Notes: generated by a model not told the origin, from the letters alone. A stretch of DNA of 64,000 nucleotides from Galeopsis tetrahit (GCA_963675135.1 OY776129.1:65257028-65321027); one strand, 5' to 3'; counted from the first letter of the stretch, positions 11,887-23,660 are shown. A program made the numbers and translations.

Positions 11887-13162
11887 TGGTGTGCTGTCGC
11901 CGGCACCCAAAAATAAATACCTTAAATACCCACTATGTAGTAGGGAAGTAAGGGTCGATCCCACAGAGAACGGTGTAACTCAATTGAATAAATTGTGTAT
12001 GAAAGCAGTAAAAATGGGGGGAGTTGGATTGGTGGTTTCTAACTAACTAAATACTAGAAAACATGAAAAATAAAAGTAAGCCATAAAAAATAAACAGGAA
12101 TCAAATATAAAGAACGATCTAGCCTCGGATTGCTTCCCCTTGAATAATTTAACCAATTTAATCAGTGAACCCGGTAATCTCAATTTAATCTCAAATCTTA
12201 TCCCTAAACCAGTGGTACGACCAAACTAGTTCGAATTGTTTCTTAAGTTTAATTAATTAGAAAGTACGACCCCCAATTAATCTATCCCTACGAATAACCC
12301 TAAAACATATATTTAAGGTTCAACTCGAGGAACGCATTAAAGAGCTAAAACAATAGAATAAACTAGACCATGAATACGAGACGCTCGTTTCATGCAACCT
12401 AGACGTTATTATCCCCTAAGGTGTTCTGCCTTAGTTGCTACGATATCAGCAATAATATAACAATTACGGATTATAAATTGTGAATTAACTAGAATTGATA
12501 ACAAATAAACTCGGATAGCCAGTCCTAATAAATCTATTGATCAAAACTTGCTTCGCATAAAATCAAATAATAACGAAATCAAAATATGAATTGAAATAAA
12601 CCGTGAATCACAAAATCAAAAAAGCATAATTAAATCCAGGTTTCACATCCAACATAATTAAGAGAATCATAAATAAAAATAAAACTCATTGCTCACGGCT
12701 GCCTTTCGTCCAGCTGCTTGCTTCCCAGAATTCTAGAATGGCAGCTTGCTTCCTCCCCCTCAGAAACGGCGGCTCCCAGGTATATCATAACTCTTAATGG
12801 GCCATTAGGGCCCAAAATCATTAAATAACTTAATGGACTTAATTATCTTCTAATTACTTGACCCATTTCAGTAACAAACAATGGGCTCAGCTTATTATCT
12901 TTGATTTTCGGCCCAACAACAATATCATATGCCAAGGAATTAATTTCATTCCTTTGATTTTACTTCTTCCGTATGCAACCCAAAAATTAACTTTCACTCT
13001 CATCAAAATGCTCCATTTTACCTGAATTAAATCAGAAAATAAAAATATCAAGGTAATTGAAGACACAAAATAATGAGTCGAAAAGATGCACTAAAATACC
13101 AATTTAATTCATAAAGAATATTCAATTAAAGCACAAAAATAAGCAATAAATCCGACTCATCA
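11887..13162 (-). repeat. 3' LTR of the retrotransposon
   Basis: On the minus strand it starts TGATGAGTCGGATTTATTGC and ends CGACAGCACACCA. It lacks about 30 bp present in the other LTR near 17,180. Clusters of GCCCA/TGGGC lie at 12,797-12,915, in the probable U3. Confidence 0.85.
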
Positions 13163-13175
13163 AATCCCCCACACT
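13163..13175 (-). other. Polypurine tract
   Basis: On the minus strand GTGTGGGGGATT lies immediately before the 3' LTR, the expected position for plus-strand priming. Confidence 0.7.
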
Positions 13176-15000
13176 TAAACATTTGCTTGTCCTCAAGCAA
13201 AGAGAATTAAAATACATATGGGATAATTTCAATAGACAACCAACTCAAGAAAAATAATGGAATTTGCATGTAATACTTGAGAGTTCAAAACAAGAAAATT
13301 GAATTACTCTTCTATGATTCTCAAAACTAGATTTTTGAGCCGCTTGCCTATCTCAATAAACCACAAATTTCAATTCACACTTAATCCACAAAATCTCATC
13401 AACTTTCAGTTTCTCACACCACATTCATGATCCCCTAAAAACTTTGACTTCGGATTACTCGACTCAATTTTCCTTCAAAGTTCAAATCCTAAGGTATCCA
13501 TCTCCATTCATTTTTTTTTTTGAGCTGCAAATTTTTTTTTTTTCAGCTTTAATTCCACCTTTGAATATTTTTTTTCAAAAGGTCTGCAGCTTCTCTCCAC
13601 TTTTTGGGTTTTAGCTAAGTTTATTCATTTTTGAACACTTAAGCCCCCTGAAGTAGGTAGTTGTTTTTGCCTTTTTTTTTCCTTTCTTTTTTTCAAATGA
13701 GGTCCGCAGCTCCTCTCTACTTTTCGGGTTTTAGCTAAGTTTATTCGTTTACGAACACTTGAGCCCCCTACAGTAGGCAGCTGTTTCAGCCCCTCATTAT
13801 TTTTTCTCATTCATCACTTTTTTTCAACTTAGGATACCAAATAAGATTTTTCACTTCTCAAGAAAACCAATGAAAGTTCACCAAAATCAAACAATCAAGT
13901 ACACCATTTCAGGGCATGAATAAACCAAGAACCAATTCAATTTCAAAGCATAAGATATGTATATCAACCGGGCTATTAATCAAGACTCACAACTCATGAT
14001 TTTAGCAATTTAACAAAAATCCAACAATTAAGAATATAGACAAAGCAACCAATTAAACATGCTTCAAACAACAAACACATTTTTTTTCTTCACGCAATTC
14101 CAATCTCCGCATAAAATACACTTAAATAGGTGCTAGTCCCTAGCATAAACGCAAAAGAACACAACAAAGCATAACACCATAAATAATTAAAAAATAGAGT
14201 GGAACGGGGTTACCAAAGTTGACGATGTCAGCTCGTCATGCTTCGGGTGTAATTCGAGCTCAACTGAATCAGGCTCGAGAGGCTGAGCCCTTACTGACAT
14301 TTTTTTGAACGGAAAGACATCGGAGATGTGAGAATCAGAGTGGGCGGTGGAGTGATTGTGAGGGACGCGGCACTGTGAAATCGGGCCGCTGGCTGAGTGG
14401 TTCGGCTGCTGTGTTCCAGCGATCAGTGGGCGGCGAAATCGAGATCAGGTCTGGCCACTGCGATTCCGGCGAGATAGAATCGCTAAACATCGAAGCTGAG
14501 GCGTTGCTGGGCAGTAGACGCGGTGGTGCGGCGCTGGTATTCTGTGCGCAGGCGGCGGCTCAGGTCGCCGGTGGAATGACACTGAAATCGGCAAGGAGTG
14601 CGGTGACTCCAGTCGTAGGTGGTGGCGCAGCGAGATAGTGTTTCCGATGAGGTGGAGCGGTGTCGGGCCTCTATGCCCAGGTGGTCGGCGTTGTCGCTGT
14701 GATTCCGACGATGAAAGGGGGCCGCGCGCGATGCAATCGGTGATAGTGAGAATGGGGGCGCGGTGTTGCTTTTTTCGGCGAGAGAGAAGGCGCCGCCGGT
14801 GGAGTGGTTATGCCTGTGGGAAAGAGTGGAACGGCAAAGAAAGATTGTGGGAGGCAGTTGAGCGTGTGTGGGGTAGGGTTTCTGAATGGGCAGGCTTCTG
14901 CGAGGAAGAAAGAAGAAAAGAAATAATAAAATTAAATAAAATAACTAAATAAAAAAAAAACTAATAAGCAAAAGAAATTAATGCAAATAAAATTGCAGGA
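13176..15000. other. Internal non-coding part of the retrotransposon
   Basis: There is no recognisable pol. Two copies of an 80-bp block (TTTTCGGGTTTTAGCTAAG type) lie at 13,575-13,650 and 13,685-13,770. The part 14,220-14,920 is GC-rich with open plus-strand frames of low complexity. I regard these as non-coding. Confidence 0.4.
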
Positions 15001-15181
15001 GAAGTCTTCACTTAAGGCGTGCCCACGCCTTATCTGAAATCCTCTCCTAATCCTCAAACACACAAAAACGAAATTAAAAGCAAAAATAAATTGCAAAATA
15101 AAAAAAAACTAAGTAAACATTGGGTGGCCTCCCAATAAGCGCTTTTTCTTAACGTCGTTGGCTCGACAATAAACTTCTCTT

Positions 15182-16153
15182 TCACGTAATCGGAGTAAAA
15201 TAATCCTCTCTGTGTAGTGGCATCTTCCATTGAGAGGAGATGCTCTCTCCCATCAAACTTTTTCCATTCCAAGATAACCGTTTTTTGTTGCTAAACAACT
15301 CATTCAGTAGTTTGGCATATCTTGGTGGTGGCTCTTCTATCGGATCAAACAAAGGTGTCTGAATTACATCCATCCGATATATGTCAATCATATGCTGCTC
15401 TTTATTCTCTTTTTCATCGTCCTGGACCCTGTAAGGAAATACAGATGGATTAGAAATAATAGGAAAAGATTCACATGAACTCACCTCAATTTCCATTCCA
15501 AGCTCCTTAACACATATAGGTCCAGTGTCTAATTCAGCATCATAATTTTCATAATCAACCCACTCAAGTCCTAAATCATCCTTGTTCGTAAAATTTTCAA
15601 AATAGTTTTCATCCTCTACTTCAAAGTCTCTCTCAATCTTGCTATCTTGAGCATGCTTTACAACAGTATCCACTTGATTTTCACTCAGTTGTGCTTGCAA
15701 TTGGCTTATGACATTCGTCATTTGGCACAGTTGCACTTCCATACTCTTTTGCCTAGACTCCATACTCTTTTGTTCATCAGCCATGATCTTAAATTTTAAC
15801 TGGAGAGTCTCTTGATAACTCAATATGCTCGAAGCCAAAGATTTCACCATATCTTTCAATGCGGATTCAGACTTTTGCTCTGAGGCAATCCATCCACCAT
15901 TATCATAAGTCCTCTCATAATTCCTGAATAGTCGAGGCCTATAATCATGGTATTGCGGTCTTATTGCATCATTTAAAATTCGACAGTCATCAGTGGTGTG
16001 ATCTGTGGTGGAGCAAATTCGACATGGTCGAATTTCTGGAGTCTTTCCCTTCATCATCATTAGCATCATACTTGCAATTTTCTCCAATGGATCATCCTTT
16101 GACTTATGAACCGAATAAGTGCTTTGATAGTCCTCATACCTGAAATTATACAT
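15182..16153 (-). CDS. Gag-like protein fragment of the LTR retrotransposon
   Basis: The open frame of 323 codons contains one CCHC zinc knuckle (C-x2-C-x4-H-x4-C, about residues 43-56), then a heptad-like coiled coil (about 105-165) with a KDMVKSLASS start seen in plant gypsy Gag C-termini, then an acidic tail. The N-terminal capsid domain of full Gag is missing or upstream in a broken frame. Near 15,285 the frame appears to slip: downstream sequence (15,120-15,270) is better in another frame and includes the AYWEAT block common in plant non-autonomous gypsy-type elements. It would package element RNA if expressed. There is no protease domain. Confidence 0.6.
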   Translation of the reverse strand: MYNFRYEDYQSTYSVHKSKDDPLEKIASMMLMMMKGKTPEIRPCRICSTTDHTTDDCRILNDAIRPQYHDYRPRLFRNYERTYDNGGWIASEQKSESALKDMVKSLASSILSYQETLQLKFKIMADEQKSMESRQKSMEVQLCQMTNVISQLQAQLSENQVDTVVKHAQDSKIERDFEVEDENYFENFTNKDDLGLEWVDYENYDAELDTGPICVKELGMEIEVSSCESFPIISNPSVFPYRVQDDEKENKEQHMIDIYRMDVIQTPLFDPIEEPPPRYAKLLNELFSNKKRLSWNGKSLMGESISSQWKMPLHREDYFTPIT

Positions 16154-16286
16154 AGTAGAAAGAATAGAGAGAATAAACCTCCAAACAATTTCTAGAACCT
16201 GAACAAGAAGACATTGAAGGGGTCAGTGTTAGTACTAATTGCAGAAGAGCACAAAACAGCAGCAACGTGAATTAATTCTTTTTTTT

Positions 16287-16303
16287 GGGGGGGGGGGGGG
16301 GGG
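16287..16303 (+). repeat. Seventeen-G homopolymer
   Basis: A run of 17 G follows eight T and precedes a T-run at 16,312-16,330, within the leader of the retrotransposon close to the PBS. It could be real or a sequencing or assembly length error. Confidence 0.8.
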
Positions 16304-16394
16304 TTTCAGAATTTTTTTTTTTTTTTTTTGGAATTTTTCAGAATTTTTTGACAGAATTTAAAAACACAAAAAATTCAATCAAATATACAACCAT

Positions 16395-16412
16395 TCCCCG
16401 GCAGCGGCGCCA
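16395..16412 (-). other. Primer binding site (tRNA-Asp type)
   Basis: On the minus strand TGGCGCCGCTGCCGGGGA lies 5 nt from the 5' LTR. It is one base from the form used by many plant Ty3/gypsy elements and complementary to the 3' end of tRNA-Asp. Confidence 0.8.
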
Positions 16413-16417
16413 AAATT

Positions 16418-17720
16418 TGGTGTGCTGTCGCCGGCACCCAAAAATAAATACCTTAAATACCCACTATGTAGTAGGGAAGTAAGGGTCGATCCCACAGAGA
16501 ACGGTGTAACTCAATTGAATAAATTGTGTATGAAAGCAGTAAAAATGGGGGGAGTTGGATTGGTGGTTTCTAACTAACTAAATACTAGAAAACATGAAAA
16601 ATAAAAGTAAGCCATAAAAAATAAACAGGAATCAAATATAAAGAACGATCTAGCCTCGGATTGCTTCCCCTTGAATAATTTAACCAATTTAATCAGTGAA
16701 CCCGGTAATCTCAATTTAATCTCAAATCTTATCCCTAAACTAGTGGTACGACCAAACTAGTTCGAATTGTTTCTTAAGTTTAATTAATTAGAAAGTACGA
16801 CCCCCAATTAATCTATCCCTACGAATAACCCTAAAACATATATTTAAGGTTCAACTCGAGGAACGCATTAAAGAGCTAAAACAATAGAATAAACTAGACC
16901 ATGAATACGAGACGCTCGTTTCATGCAACCTAGACGTTATTATCCCCTAAGGTGTTCTGCCTTAGTTGCTACGATATCCACAATAATATAACAATTACGG
17001 ATTATAAATTGTGAATTAACTAGAATTGATAACAAATAAACTCGGATAGCCAGTCCTAATAAATCTATTGATCAAAACTTGCTTCGCATAAAATCAAATA
17101 ATAACGAAATCAAAATATGAATTGAAATAAACCGTGAATCACAAAATCAAAAAAGCATAATTAAATTCAGGTTTCACATCTTCGGGCTAGAAAAACAATC
17201 TAAGTATTAAACATAATTAAGAGAATCATAAATAAAAATAAAACTCATTGCTCACGGCTGCCTTTCGTCCAGCTGCTTGCTTCCCAGAATTCTAGAATGG
17301 CAGCTTGCTTCCTCCCCCTCAGAAACGGCGGCTCCCAGGTATATCATAACTCTTAATGGGCCATTAGGGCCCAAAATCATTAAATAACTTAATGGGCTTA
17401 ATTATCTTCTAATTACTTGACCCATTTCAGTAACAAACAATGGGCTCAGCTTATTATCTTTGATTTTCGGCCCAACAACAATATCTATGCCAAGGAATTA
17501 ATTTTATTCCTTTGATTTTACTTCTTCCGTATGCAACCCAAAAATTAACTTTCACTCTCATCAAAATGCTACATTTTACCTGAATTAAATCAGAAAATAA
17601 AAATATCAAGGTAATTGAAGATACAAAATAATGAGTCGAAAAGATGCACTAAAATACCAATTTAATTCATAAAGAATATTTAATTAAAGCACAAAAATAG
17701 GCAATAAATCCGACTCATCA
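16418..17720 (-). repeat. 5' LTR of the retrotransposon
   Basis: It is 1303 bp, a direct repeat of 11,887-13,162 with the same ends. It carries GCCCA/TGGGC motifs at 17,357-17,475, placed as in the other LTR. Confidence 0.85.
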
Positions 17721-17725
17721 CAGAT

Positions 17726-18240
17726 CCTCGGATTTTACCGTTAATCGGCATAGAAAACGCTCGTGAGTGTTGAGCCCCGAAATTTCGACCAAACCGGCTT
17801 CTTCGTCAGGAAACTCTGCCTGTCGGTTTGCTTCTCTCCGGCGGCGTTGCCGCTGGATTTTACGGCGAGATTTCATCCCCGTTGAGTGGAGATTTGTTTC
17901 AGCGTTTGTGTACGGTAAGTGTTTGTGAAAATGCCCGTCGTCAACGTCACCACCCCAATGTTGGAATGATTCAATCTATATACCGAAATAACACTCTATA
18001 TGCATTTTTTTGTTCATACATTCCTTACTAAACGTATGCATAGTTGTCGTCGTATTTACATGCATTAGTGTATATGAATTTTGTTGTTCATACATTAATT
18101 TCTATATGTATGCATATTTATCGTCATTTTTACATGCATTCCTTTATATGCATCTTGTCCTTCATATATTACCTGGTGTATGGAATGAACTTTTTCACCG
18201 GAAAAGAATGATCTGGGGTTTTTGAAAATCGCCCGAATGA
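17726..18240 (+). other. 5'UTR/first-exon-like segment with short tandem repeats
   Basis: Together with 11,770-11,886 this was one stretch before the retrotransposon inserted. It is richer in CG than its surroundings, with a CTCTCCGGCGGCGTTGCCGC block, and has a strong donor-like TACG|GTAAGT at 17,911-17,920, like the first exon of a plant gene. At 18,011-18,170 are two full copies and one partial copy of a ~72-bp unit (TGTTCATACATT ... TTTACATGCATT). I cannot name a gene. Confidence 0.35.
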
Positions 18241-18544
18241 AGTGCATAAATTGTGGAAATAAATCTTTCAACTAAACAAATTCATCTAATTAATTGGGAT
18301 GACCTTTTTAGGAAAGATTTGAATTTTGGAAAACGTGATATGATAAAATTACGCGATCTTCGAAAATATAGATTTATAATTTGATTATATGTTAGTGCAG
18401 ACTAATATATAATAATTCAAAATTATTTAAATTGAAAAAGGGCATATCTGTCTTATTAAGTTCCATTTTGAATCAATTGGAATCAAAATAATAAGCTAGT
18501 CCCTATTAGAAAAAAGTACTAGTGAAATGAACCTAATAACAGAT

Positions 18545-18758
18545 TACCCATAAAACAACACTTTTCAGTATTATGAAACAACACTTTTCAATATTAAAGA
18601 CTACCACTTTTCAGTATTAAAGGCTACCACTTTTCAGTATTTTGAACATTTTTCAATAATAATAGTTACCACTTTTCAGTATTATGAAACAACACTTTTC
18701 AGTATTCTGAAATAACATTTTTCAATATTAAAAATTACCACTTTTCAATAACTAAAGT
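18545..18758 (+). repeat. Second CACTTTTCAGTATTA minisatellite
   Basis: The units are the same as at 9040-9400, in the same orientation. It ends directly against the GGPPS-like fragment. Confidence 0.6.
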
Positions 18759-18761
18759 CTT

Positions 18762-19000
18762 GGATGATTCGGTTTCAGTGAAGAATCCGCCGATGATACG
18801 CGAAGCAATGAGATACTCCCTCTTAGCCGGCGTAAGAGGGTTCGACCCATCACCCATGCTCTACATCGCCGCCTGTGAGGTCGGCGGCGACAACCAATCC
18901 ACCATCGTCCCCGCCGCCTGCGCCGTCGAGATGATCCACACTATGTCGCTTATCCATGACGATCTGCCCTGTATGGACAATGAAGACGTCGTCGTTTTAA
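18762..19000 (+). pseudogene. Geranylgeranyl diphosphate synthase fragment
   Basis: About 75 codons match the N-terminal half of plant plastid-type GGPPS: EAMRYSLLAG, the IAACE block, PAACAVEMIHTMSLIHDD and the first aspartate-rich motif DDLPCMD, which binds the Mg-diphosphate of the allylic substrate. The KRVRP stretch after LLAG is scrambled, probably by small indels. Homology stops just after DDLPCMDNED, so the second aspartate motif and most of the fold are missing. There is no plastid transit peptide. GC content is much higher than the flanks. It is a broken copy that was probably carried here by a transposable element. It cannot encode an active enzyme, which would join IPP to DMAPP/GPP/FPP in diterpenoid and carotenoid synthesis. 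Confidence 0.8.
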
Positions 19001-19044
19001 TATGTATAGAAGTACGAAATCATCTGCGATTTTGTCAAAATTAA

Positions 19045-19771
19045 CTAGCCACAAGAATGAAAGCGGTTAAAAAAAATAGAGTGCACCAAAACATGATCGA
19101 TGAACCATGTGCATTTGAGAATTTCCATTTTTTTATATATAATAATGAATTGAGTATATGAACTTGCAATTACTTACAATTTACACCTCTCAATTCATAA
19201 CATGTTTCAATGCTTGTGGGTTTTATTCCATTTGAAACTTTGATGTATTTGAGTAAATTTTACAATGTTTATCTCATATTTTATATTCATTGAACATTAA
19301 TTTCAATCCAATCATTCCACTCTCATGTCATATTTATTTAGTTGTTTGAAAATAAAGAACACTTTAAATTTGAGAGAGTTTGATTCGGATGTAAATTAAA
19401 TGATTTTGTCGAACATTTAAAAAAGTTTACATAATTTCATATCTTTATTACTCTTTTTGGCTAATTATATACCCTTGATTGTGAGAAAAATATTGTTTTA
19501 CTCATTTTGTAATAAGAAAAAAGAAAATGAAAAAAAAAAGGAATCATGGAGCTAAAAACACTACCTATTGGAGTACTAATTTTTTGGAGCAAGCTGTAAT
19601 TTTTTACTTTTAATAGTTTATGAAACTGTCATCATTTTTATTGTTTTTTACTTTCCTTACTTTAAATATATATATATATATATATTATGAAATAAATATT
19701 TAATTTTATAACTCAATATGTTTTAAATTTTATTGTAGAACTAATGTTGTATAAAATGTACCGACATTGAA
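19045..19771. other. AT-rich intergenic DNA
   Basis: No gene is seen. A short TA microsatellite lies at 19,670-19,685. Confidence 0.5.
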
Positions 19772-20327
19772 GGGATGTTTGTTTTGGAATCAGAAATTCG
19801 AATTTGAAAAAATTCTCACCATATTCTAGTTTGAGATTTAGATTTAGTATTTTAAAATTGGTAAAGTCTAGTATGCACTCGAGTGCATGCTGTGCACCCT
19901 AGTCCATGTGCACTTTTCAGTTTACTGACTTACACTTTTTGATAAATGGTGTTGCACTTTTCAATTATTACTTATACAGTTTAATAATTGAAAAGTGCAA
20001 CACCATTTACTAAAAAGTGTTAAGTCAGTAACTGAAAAAGTGCAACATGGACTAGGGTGCACAACATGCACTCGAGTTCATAACAGACCAACCCTTTAAA
20101 ATTTTACCCTACAAATACATATAAACCCTATTAAAGTCAACCTTATAAATACCTAAAAACCTTATATAAATACCTGTAAAACTTATAATCCTATACTATA
20201 AAGTTAAATTCTATCATATTTAAAATCTCAAAACAAACACAAAACATAAAAAACACTAAGATTTTAAAATTCACTAGATTTTGAATTCGAATTTCAAAAT
20301 TTTCAAAATTTCAAAACAAACGTCTCC
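19772..20327. mobile_element. Tourist-like MITE interrupted by a MULE-type MITE
   Basis: The ends GGGATGTTTGTTTTGGAAT and the complement of AAAACAAACGTCTCC are flanked by GAA and TAA, a near-match target triplet. It is the same family as 24,591-24,899. The insertion at 19,860-20,094 splits it. Confidence 0.65.
19860..20094. mobile_element. 235-bp MULE-type MITE
   Basis: It is bounded by an exact 9-bp duplication TTTAAAATT (19,851-19,859 and 20,095-20,103). The ends are GGTAAAGTCTAG and the complement of AACAGACCAACCC. Subterminal palindromes ACTCGAGT and CACTTTTCA units occupy both arms. The same family is at 38,854-39,103. Confidence 0.8.
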
Positions 20328-20465
20328 TAAAGAGTTTATTTACTCATAGCCTGTCATAGGGTCGTTCCACAAATGTCTAAAGCATTTAAGTCAAATTAAG
20401 CCTTTTCCATGTTATATCCTCGTTAATAGGTAAAGCCAATTTTTTGCTATTTCTATTATTCCATA

Positions 20466-20774
20466 CTCCCTCCGTTCTACAATAAGTGTTATTTTCATGA
20501 AATTTAAGTGTTATTTTCATGAAATTTGTTGAAATTAAAAAATAGTGTGTATTGATACCCTTAAATAATAAATGAAGATTTTAATCACATTAATTCCCTT
20601 CAAATCTTTCCAATTTTTTTAACTAATATTTTTAATTATTTTCAAGTTTAAATCTCAAATAACTTTTAAATTGGAGGACATAATGAAAATAAATAGTGTA
20701 AAATTTTTAAAATAACACTTATTTATGTACAAAAAAAATAGGTTAAAACAACACTAATTCTAAAATTGAGGAAG
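20466..20774. mobile_element. Stowaway-like MITE
   Basis: It starts CTCCCTCCGTTCTACAATAA and ends CTAATTCTAAAATTGAGGAAG, flanked by TA. A 25-bp stretch near 20,488 is tandemly duplicated. Confidence 0.6.
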
Positions 20775-22397
20775 TATGTTTCCATAAATTTTCATCATCC
20801 CAATTCATTAATCAAGTTTTTCATATTGATTTTGGTTTTATATTTTGACGAGATGCAAGGCCCTTCCACCACCTATAAAACTCGATCCGTTAAGAAATTG
20901 TTGAAACCAAATAAGGTGTGCTTGTATTTTCGTCCTCCTCCTTTGTCTTGTTCTATTTTCGATGATTTGCTACTATTTGAGTTTCAATCATTACTATTTT
21001 TTTTTTTGGAAATCTAGTTTGTTTTTTTGAATTTTGTCATAAATTTATGGGTTTGTTGGAATCTTATTATGAATTTTCTGAATTTTTAAATTTATTCATT
21101 TATGCAATGATGTTTTATTGTAATGCAATTTTTTTATTGCTTTGTGCAAATATAATCCTAATTTCGTGCAAAGTGTTTAGTGATTTCTACAATATTTTTT
21201 TTATCATTCGTGTAAATTTTTTTACCATTTTATTTTTAGTTGTATGTATTTTTAAGAATTTTATTTTAATTATTGAGATTTAGTTTTGAAATATTTATTC
21301 GGATATTTGGTATTTAATTTTAGAAAATTCATGTAAAATAAATTACTACAAAACATTAATTAAAGAAAAAATATCACCTCTAATTTTTCAATTCTTGAAT
21401 CTCCTCGTTAAAATTAAATACTAAATTAAAATTATCTAAAAAATGAAATAACAATTAAAACTAAACTATCTAGGGAGTGGAGGGGAGGAGGAGACTTGCG
21501 TGAAGAATGGGCCATCCATTCCAATTAAATGGCCCATGCTACTCAACTGCTTGCTTAATTAATCCTCACGGCTATTGGGCCTCAAAAAATGGGGTGGGCC
21601 TCACTCCTTTTTCATCATGATGGCTGTCTAAAGCCCATCAATTTAATTAATCACGTGGGCTGTTCCTTTGTTCATGAAATGGGCCAAAGATTGAGCTTGC
21701 TTCTATGTCAATTTATAATGGGACTCAATTTTCTCACTTTTCTCCCCTCGATTTATTTCTTTCTATTGAATTCACAATATATTTGAGGCGTGTTTTATTC
21801 CAAAAATTCCCAATTTTTTTAAAAAATAGCAAACCGCACAATTTCTTCAAATTCAGTACAATTAATAGATTTGGTGTAATAATGCAATAAAATTCTATAA
21901 AATTAGATAAATTAAATATATGAATTTCAAGTAATTTTCACACTAATCAAACAGCGTCAACAAATTCATATCTGAACTTTAGATTTACAGTATATCAAAT
22001 GCGAAGATAAATGAGACAAATATTTTGCAAAATATGAAGAAAAAAGAATGAGTTCAGATTCTAAGATCTATAATATTTTTTTTTGGAGTTAGTGATTATA
22101 GTCTTCTAATTTAAAATTCAACTTATTTCTTTACTTTTTATACTTAAATGTTTATAAAATTATTCCTCAAAATCTCCACTAAATTTACTTTTCTTATTTT
22201 GTGTGCCAATTCACATGTGAAAGAAATCATGGGACGAAAGAGTATTTAATATTATTCAAAAACTATATTTACTAATTTATTCATATAAATAATATATTTA
22301 TCGATTATATATCTTTATGGCGATGAAGCTATACATATAATAAAATATATAAGTAAATTTATTCGTTTCGATTTACATTACAAACATATCAATTTTG
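20775..22397. other. Intergenic DNA with a GGGCC/GCCCA cluster
   Basis: No gene can be supported; open frames here are short and AT-rich. At 21,510-21,690 eight or so TGGGCC/GCCCA motifs occur within 180 bp. These resemble site II/TCP-binding elements of plant promoters, or the U3 of the LTR family above. Confidence 0.4.
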
Positions 22398-23303
22398 TGT
22401 TGGAAAATGTGCTTCAAAGTGTTCGACTAGATATCTCATTCACCCATTTTAGAGTTGGAATGAATGAGAAATTATTTTTCAAATAATTGTTGTAACCAAA
22501 ATTTGAGTAGGAAAAAACGTGTCCCTTCGGGGACATCCGATAAAATTGGAACGATACAGAGTAGGAAAAAACGAAGTGATTTTTGTCCTATATATATTGG
22601 AAAATATCTAATGAGGAAGTGGGTATAATGAATCCATTAGTAGCTTGTAAATATTACACGAATGTCGCACCAGTTTCATAGCGGACGAACAAACTACTTT
22701 TGCCTCAAATTTTCCATTTGTAACCGCCGAAATAAAATAAATTTCGAGTAATATCAATTTGAATTTTGGTTAATGGCTGAAGGTTACACGCATGTGCATG
22801 CATTGAATTCAGTAGGTTACTCTTGTGCGTGAATTAAAAGGCATGAAGGTTACGCATGTGTTTTGAAAAATTCATAAAAGTTTGTCATTTAATTCAAATG
22901 GCAGTTTTGATCCATTTTTCAGTTTTGGTCCAATTTTATTACGACAACATTTGAATTGACCATAAATAGTTGCATTCCATAACTCCCAAATACACACGAA
23001 AAACTAGAGAGATTAAACACATTCCGGCATTTGCCTTGTTTTTCTTACTTTTTGTATTTGATAAAACTCTCTTGACACTCCGGTGATATTTTTCGGGCAA
23101 TTTCTTGGTTCGCCGTAAGCAAAATACTTGTGTTAGTATTTTTGCAATTTAATTGTTGTATCCTGGAAAACAAACGTTCTGATAGTCACTAGCACCGAGA
23201 GTGAAGGACGAATATTGTTTTAAGTAAATTGTAGTTACACAAGCCTCGATTCTTCGTTTTCTCAAAATTGTTTTTAGCAATCTATGGTGCAATTTTTCTA
23301 ACA
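22398..23303 (+). mobile_element. Solo LTR (Ty1/copia-like)
   Basis: It starts TGTTGGAAAATG, ends TTTTTCTAACA and is flanked by the exact 5-bp duplication TTTTG (22,393-22,397 and 23,304-23,308). It is 906 bp long with no internal region. TG...CA ends with TGTTGG fit copia-type LTRs, but the family was not checked. Confidence 0.8.
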
Positions 23304-23362
23304 TTTTGTAGGTTACATAAACATATATAAACCAACTCAGTCAATGAATCAAATAATTTCAA

Positions 23363-23660
23363 TGGAATATTTTTTACATTCCATAACTTTTTAAAATTCA
23401 TAAACATCCCAAAAAAGTTAAGTATTTCAATTACATTCCAAATTTTAGTTAACCTTTTCATTTATGTTCCAAAATCCACCGGAAACATCAAAATGGCGAC
23501 GTAATCATGATGTAATATGACGTCGCTTTGATGTTTTTGGCGATTTTTGGACGTAAATAGAAAAGTTAACTAAAATTTAAATTGTAATTGAAAATTTTAA
23601 TTTTTTTGGAACGTTTATGAAAAAATTGAAAAATTATGGGACTTAAAAAATGTATATTCA
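23363..23660. mobile_element. Foldback element, about 300 bp
   Basis: TGGAATATTTTTTACATTCC at the left is inverted at the right (near 23,630-23,660), with arms of about 120 bp and a loop around ATGATGTAATATGACG. The target duplication was not resolved. Confidence 0.5.

Larger units (their letters stand above)
11887..17720 (-). mobile_element. Complete non-autonomous LTR retrotransposon
   Basis: Two direct LTRs (11,887-13,162 and 16,418-17,720) flank 3.25 kb. The element is bounded by the exact 5-bp duplication CAGAT (11,882-11,886 and 17,721-17,725). The primer binding site lies beside the right LTR and the polypurine tract beside the left LTR, so the element reads on the minus strand. It has a gag-like frame but no protease, reverse transcriptase, RNase H or integrase, so it must be moved by a partner. 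The LTRs differ at roughly a dozen bases plus one gap of about 30 bp, which implies a fairly recent insertion. The PBS type suggests the Ty3/gypsy Tat/Athila side. Confidence 0.85.

Noticed and set aside
14375..14952. Two plus-strand open frames of 87 and 104 codons
   Set aside because: They lie in the GC-rich internal region of a minus-strand retrotransposon, have biased composition and match no family I know.
9040..18758. One large element bounded by the two CACTTTTCAGTATTA arrays
   Set aside because: The arrays are in the same orientation and no inverted ends or target duplication could be found, so a single element is not supported.
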